The position numbers were made by a program, and so were the translations under genes. Below the pieces are notes generated by a model. That model did no database searches. It saw only the letters and a program-made list of their open reading frames with translations, and was not told where the DNA came from. Shown piece by piece: positions 60,522 through 64,000 of a DNA stretch of 64,000 nt (its first letter is position 1; each line of letters begins with the position of its first letter). Location: contig CAVZZV010000006.1 of assembly GCA_963779845.1 (NCBI GenBank), positions 620,001 to 684,000 on the forward strand, written 5' to 3'. The stretch comes from CAVZZV01 sp963779845 (GTDB lineage: Bacteria; Bacteroidota; Bacteroidia; Bacteroidales; GCA-2748055).

Positions 60522-61538
60522 TCACTTGAAGTTCTTCAGCCACTCCAATAGATTATCATTGTTCGTCCATAAAGGTTCTTCTTTTTTAATAACATCTGCA
60601 TACGCTTTTTCTATTGCTTCACGCTTTTGTTTAGAGTCAACCCTTGCATAAACTTCAGTTGTTTGTACCAACTCATGACCAAGTATATCACGAATGTAAA
60701 CCAGATTTACACCGGCCTGTAGAAGATGCATGGCTTTTGAGTGCCTGATCGAGTGTGGGCTGATCTTTTCTGGGACCAACTTCTGATCTTTCATTCTTGC
60801 CGTGCTTGCATAGTCCTGAAGAATGTAATGAACTCCTGCACGGGTAAGCTTTTCTCTACGGCTGTTATAAAACAAGGGATGCATATTTACATGAGGTTCA
60901 AGCAAGTTATTCTTCTCCATGTAATTTTTCAAGTGCACCACTTGTTGATCCATTAGAGGAACGATCCTGGCTTTGTTTCCTTTGCCAACCAATCTAATCG
61001 TATATGGCTTTGTCAGTCGTACGCTTGATGCCGTAAGATCAATAACCTCCTGCACTCGTGCAGCAGAGTCATACATCAGTGCAAGCATAGTAAGATCACG
61101 CATTCCCTTTTTTGTAGAAAGATCGGGTTGTGCAAAAAGTAATTTAATACCCTCTATTGTTAAATAATTCATCGTACGTTTCTTAGCCTTTTTGACCTTA
61201 ATAGAGAGTATTTGCTGCCATTCATTAATATTCTCAGGAGCATCGTACTGCAAAAAATTAAAAAATGAGTGTATGGCTGCGAGGCGGACATTGCGGGTAG
61301 AGTCACTACATTTTCTTTCTCGCTGAAGCCACTCCAGAAATTCAACAATACATTCTTTTGTAATATCTTTAAGGGACAGCTTGTTTACACTGATCTTTTT
61401 TTGTGATTCAACAAAGCCAATAAACAAGATAAAAGTAATCTTGTAGGAGTTTATGGTATTGGCACTCACCCCTCTTTCTCCCGGAAGATATTTTGATAAA
61501 AAATCGGTAAGGCTTTTAGAAAAATCAGTCGGCTTCAT
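60522..61538 (-). CDS. Tyrosine recombinase RitC-type (third of trio)
   Basis: This 338-residue integrase has an N-terminal SAM-like DNA-binding domain (residues 1-110: LSKYLPGERGVSANTINSYKITFILFIGFVE) and the catalytic domain with R in DSAARVQEVIDL, K in GKGNKARIVPL, HxxR in PHSIRHSKAMHLL, H in LGHELVQTTEVY and the nucleophile Y in EVYARVD. It is the last gene of the trio and overlaps the middle gene by 14 bp. All catalytic residues are present. Confidence 0.92.
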   Translation of the reverse strand: MKPTDFSKSLTDFLSKYLPGERGVSANTINSYKITFILFIGFVESQKKISVNKLSLKDITKECIVEFLEWLQRERKCSDSTRNVRLAAIHSFFNFLQYDAPENINEWQQILSIKVKKAKKRTMNYLTIEGIKLLFAQPDLSTKKGMRDLTMLALMYDSAARVQEVIDLTASSVRLTKPYTIRLVGKGNKARIVPLMDQQVVHLKNYMEKNNLLEPHVNMHPLFYNSRREKLTRAGVHYILQDYASTARMKDQKLVPEKISPHSIRHSKAMHLLQAGVNLVYIRDILGHELVQTTEVYARVDSKQKREAIEKAYADVIKKEEPLWTNNDNLLEWLKNFK

Positions 61539-62514
61539 AACACTGAGTTTTATTAAGGTCTGGAAAAATATGAGAACAGATTTTATTTACACTTTTGATA
61601 AGTGAAGGGTACATTTCTGCTGTCAGCCGTACATATTTATCAGTTGCTGCAAGTGATTGATGTCCTAGATAGGTAGAGAGTATAGGAAGTGAGTAATACA
61701 GATCAAGTTCCTGTTCACACATTGATACCAACGAGTGAACTGCAAATGTATGTCTGAAGTCATGCAACCTGGGGCCAGCACCTTTGCCTTGGTGCGATAT
61801 GCCGGAGCTAAAAAGAATTTTTCTGAACCACCTATAAGCTACGTAAGTTGTATTTGCTCCTCCAGCAGGATGGACAAAGAGATGGTTTATACCTTTTACA
61901 ACTGGTCTTTGATTCCTGTATTTCAGATAATCTTGTAAAGCTTCTGAGAGGGACTCGGAAAATGGAATGAGACGCTCTTTCCCATTTTTGCTGTCTCGGA
62001 TCTTTAATACATTACGCGTGACATCAACATCATTTATAGAAAGGCTCATGGCTTCACCTGTTCTGATTCCCGTGGAATAAAGTAGCCTAAAAAGGATAGG
62101 TATAAAAAACATCCCTGTCCTTGGATTGCGGTTGTTTGCTTTGCTTTGATCAGCAATACTGAAGATTTTCAGAACCTCTTCCTTCGTAAAAATATAAGGA
62201 GTATAAGAACTCTTAAATGGTGGAAGTATTGGGATATAGGAAGCATGTCCAGTATCATTCATGTAAAATGCAAACTGTCTTACTACCTGTATCCTGTTGT
62301 TTCTGCTTTTCTCTGATTCATTGGGATGTCTGGCGCAGACCTCACTTGCAAGTTCCTTGGTTAAACCAATAGATGTCTCCTCTCTTTCAAATGCAATTTT
62401 ATCAAACTTGCCCAATTCATATTCTGCTGCCTGATATTTAAATCCAAGACTTCTTTTTACAGATAGGAACTCTTTTATTGAGGGACCAAAGATACTATAA
62501 AATGGCTTACTCAT
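61525..62514 (-). CDS. Tyrosine recombinase RitB-type (second of trio)
   Basis: This 329-residue integrase has R in YSTGIRTGEAMSL, K in SKNGKERLIPF, HxxR in LHDFRHTFAVHSL, H in YLGHQSLAATDKY and Y in DKYVRLT. It starts inside the end of the first gene (8-bp overlap) and its stop lies in the start of the third, so the three are cotranslated. It probably acts with the two others as a complex. Confidence 0.92.
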   Translation of the reverse strand: MSKPFYSIFGPSIKEFLSVKRSLGFKYQAAEYELGKFDKIAFEREETSIGLTKELASEVCARHPNESEKSRNNRIQVVRQFAFYMNDTGHASYIPILPPFKSSYTPYIFTKEEVLKIFSIADQSKANNRNPRTGMFFIPILFRLLYSTGIRTGEAMSLSINDVDVTRNVLKIRDSKNGKERLIPFSESLSEALQDYLKYRNQRPVVKGINHLFVHPAGGANTTYVAYRWFRKILFSSGISHQGKGAGPRLHDFRHTFAVHSLVSMCEQELDLYYSLPILSTYLGHQSLAATDKYVRLTAEMYPSLIKSVNKICSHIFPDLNKTQCYEAD

Positions 62515-63766
62515 GGCAACCTCCTTTTTGCATATAAAAAGAAAATGGAATAGAAGGAACTTCGAGTGCGCACTGTTTAAGTGATAATGTGTCGATGCGC
62601 AGATAGAACATGGTGGACATGGTGCTCGAATGTCCTAGTGCTTCAGATATAACAGGTAGTGGAGTTGTCTGGTCTAAAAGACAGGAAGCAAAACTGTGTC
62701 TCAATGCATGTGGCCCATGCTTTCTATTTCTCAAATCAATATTCGCCCGCTTAAGATAGAACTGAACAGAGTTTGCTATATCGTGCGTTGCGATTTTTTC
62801 ATGCGGGGATACGATTTGCAGAAAGCAATAATTTTCATTAGACTGAGGCCTTCCGTATTTTAGATAATCAATGATTGCATTCCCCACTTCTGGCAGTATT
62901 GGCAGTGTTACACTTTTACCGGTTTTCTTTTGCTCAAAAATAAACTCATTTGTTTGCCAGAAAATATTCTCGAACTTAAGATTTGCAATGTCAGACGATC
63001 TAAATCCTAATTTTAGTGCAAGCAAAAACATGGCATAATCTCTCTTCCCTTTAGGGTTACCTCTGTCAATGGAACTGATAAATTGCTCAATCTCTTCTTT
63101 TGTAAAAGTGGAAGGCAGTTTAGGCTGTTGTTTATAATTATCCGATGGTATTTTTTTTGAGTAATCGGTACTGACAAGTTCCCTTTCGAACAAATATTGC
63201 ATATAACTCCTGAAAATGCATAGAGCTACATGTCTTGCTGCCGGCTTATGAGGATTAAGCCCACCAGTAAATTGTAAAATCTCTGAAGAGGTGATTCTAC
63301 GCACCGATCTGATTCGTTTTTCACTTAAGAAGCAATTGAATGCATGCAGGTATATCTTATAGTTGGTTATTGTCGCTTTTGATAGACTATAAATCGTTGT
63401 TTTATAATCAATGAAGTCCATCATTGATTTTCCTATTACTCCATTCAGCTCCTTAGGTGATTTTCTTCTCATTCCAAGTAGGACTCTGCCTGTGTTCTGA
63501 AAATCATCAAGAGCTTCGATTTTACTTACAAAGTGCTTTTTGGTCATTGGTAGGTTCTCGAACTTATATTTCCCAAGTTCTGATACAAGAAAGGCTTCGC
63601 CGATTTTAGCGGTATAAATCTTCAGGCGATGAACCGCCATGTAAGTCTTTAATTTTCCCCATGCTATCAGGTACTTTCTAACAATAGGCTCTGACCTATG
63701 GATGCTTCTTAAATAACGGAGGAAGTCTTCCGTTAACTCATCAATGGTTTGCTTTTTTTGTTCCAT
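62507..63766 (-). CDS. Tyrosine recombinase RitA-type (first of trio)
   Basis: This 419-residue protein is the longest of the trio, with an extended N-terminal part and a core-binding domain (residues 120-230). The catalytic residues are R in LGFRSSDIANL, K in EQKKTGKSVTLPI, HxxR in PHALRHSFASCLL, H in LGHSSTMSTMFY and Y in MFYLRID. The start lies 108 bp inside the right inverted repeat. Confidence 0.92.
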   Translation of the reverse strand: MEQKKQTIDELTEDFLRYLRSIHRSEPIVRKYLIAWGKLKTYMAVHRLKIYTAKIGEAFLVSELGKYKFENLPMTKKHFVSKIEALDDFQNTGRVLLGMRRKSPKELNGVIGKSMMDFIDYKTTIYSLSKATITNYKIYLHAFNCFLSEKRIRSVRRITSSEILQFTGGLNPHKPAARHVALCIFRSYMQYLFERELVSTDYSKKIPSDNYKQQPKLPSTFTKEEIEQFISSIDRGNPKGKRDYAMFLLALKLGFRSSDIANLKFENIFWQTNEFIFEQKKTGKSVTLPILPEVGNAIIDYLKYGRPQSNENYCFLQIVSPHEKIATHDIANSVQFYLKRANIDLRNRKHGPHALRHSFASCLLDQTTPLPVISEALGHSSTMSTMFYLRIDTLSLKQCALEVPSIPFSFYMQKGGCHE

Positions 63767-63873
63767 TACATCATATTTTAAAGTTTGATAGACACTATTG
63801 TCTATTTCAATCTAAAATATAATGTAAAGTGCATGAACGGATCAATGTTGATAAAAAGCAATTTGATGGACCA

Positions 63874-63903
63874 ACTTTACATTATCATTTGCTTTACATA
63901 ACC
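63874..63903 (-). repeat. RIT right inverted repeat
   Basis: The inverted partner of the left repeat at 60427-60456. It abuts the direct CCGCAG repeat (63902-63907) and the interrupted istB codons. Confidence 0.85.
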
Positions 63904-64000
63904 GCAGCCTGTAGCTCCCGTTATTATGATCGATTCGCCTTTGGTTATGTACTGGCAGGTTGCCAGATCCGTTATCAGACTTTTATCCAATCCTCTTGAG
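63902..64000 (-). pseudogene. istB: IstB ATPase (IS21 helper), N-terminal side of the split
   Basis: The frame reads GLDKSLITDLATCQYITKGESIIITGATGCG and stops being IstB at the RIT end, which is inside the Walker A motif. The remaining N-terminus lies beyond the window. Together with 60002-60400 it makes one IstB. Confidence 0.85.

Larger units (their letters stand above)
60402..63901 (-). mobile_element. RIT (recombinase-in-trio) element in istB
   Basis: About 3.5 kb with three consecutive tyrosine recombinase genes. The inner ends carry a 30-bp inverted repeat (60427-60456 and 63874-63903) with one mismatch: GGTTATGTAAAGCAAATAAT on the left. The left side has a further 25 bp with the palindrome ATTATGTAAA/TTTACATAAT (60402-60423). 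CCGCAG occurs directly on both sides (60396-60401 and 63902-63907), so it is a target repeat or crossover sequence. Removing the element and one repeat restores istB. Confidence 0.88.
59927..64000 (-). mobile_element. IS21-family element, right end inside the window
   Basis: The end at 59927 starts with TG and has two copies of ATACTGACCCCC (59929-59940 and 59950-59961), typical of the multiple end repeats of IS21 elements. istB follows on the minus strand, split by the RIT element. istA should lie right of the window. Without the RIT insert, the visible part would be about 570 bp. Confidence 0.8.

Noticed and set aside
60522..63766. One of the three tyrosine recombinases being the integron integrase
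   Set aside because: They form an overlapping trio inside an insertion in istB with its own inverted ends, and I see no integron-integrase-specific extra helix or neighbouring attI. They belong to the RIT element.

Overview
The window comes from a Bacteroidota chromosome. The supporting signs are outer-membrane beta-barrels, a protein with a type IX secretion sorting domain, a GH16 enzyme with a Bacteroidota-style C-terminal module, PD40 repeat proteins, and TAnnTTTG-type -7 promoter elements. Order Bacteroidales/Marinilabiliales is my guess and is not proven by the sequence.

Bases 1-31,100 are ordinary chromosome. In order they hold the start of a sodium:solute symporter, a secreted GH16 glycanase, an S74-chaperone protein, recR, lysA, a GT2 membrane glycosyltransferase, and a giant TPR/PD40/helical-repeat membrane protein (frameshifted). 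They continue with rsgA (frameshifted), a CDF metal transporter, a small sugar/polyol locus (zinc dehydrogenase facing a SIS isomerase, an isochorismatase-like hydrolase and a PfkB kinase) and an ABC-2 exporter. The last part has two paralogous flavin monooxygenases with a TPR-LuxR regulator, and a run of small stress or envelope genes. Bases 31,100-34,100 are a scrapyard: IS3 and IS1182 transposase fragments, a dead SDR gene, a stop-interrupted small gene and an attC relic lie around panE and a methyltransferase.

Bases 34,124-59,626 are the striking part: a cassette array of a chromosomal integron. I count 30 complete attC-like sites of about 125-135 bp, plus one degenerate site, one half site and one further relic outside the array. 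Every gene between them is on the minus strand and is followed by its attC, as in integron cassettes. About 20 cassettes are toxin-antitoxin modules: ParDE, HigBA, MazEF, HicAB, VapBC/PIN, MntA-HepT and DUF5615/DUF433. The others carry a rhomboid protease fused to a TonB-plug-like tail, an M28 peptidase, a T9SS cargo protein, lipoproteins and unknown small proteins. There are two attC subfamilies. One short cassette that may hold only a 32-residue ORF occurs four times, always next to subfamily B sites. No integron integrase is in the window. By cassette orientation it should lie beyond the right edge, if it exists.

Bases 59,927-64,000 are an IS21-family element that truncates the last visible cassette. 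Its istB gene is itself split, inside the Walker A motif, by a three-tyrosine-recombinase (RIT) element of about 3.5 kb that has 30-bp inverted ends and a 6-bp target repeat. A complete IS4-family element sits at the 3' tip of the M28 peptidase cassette, with an 8-bp target repeat.
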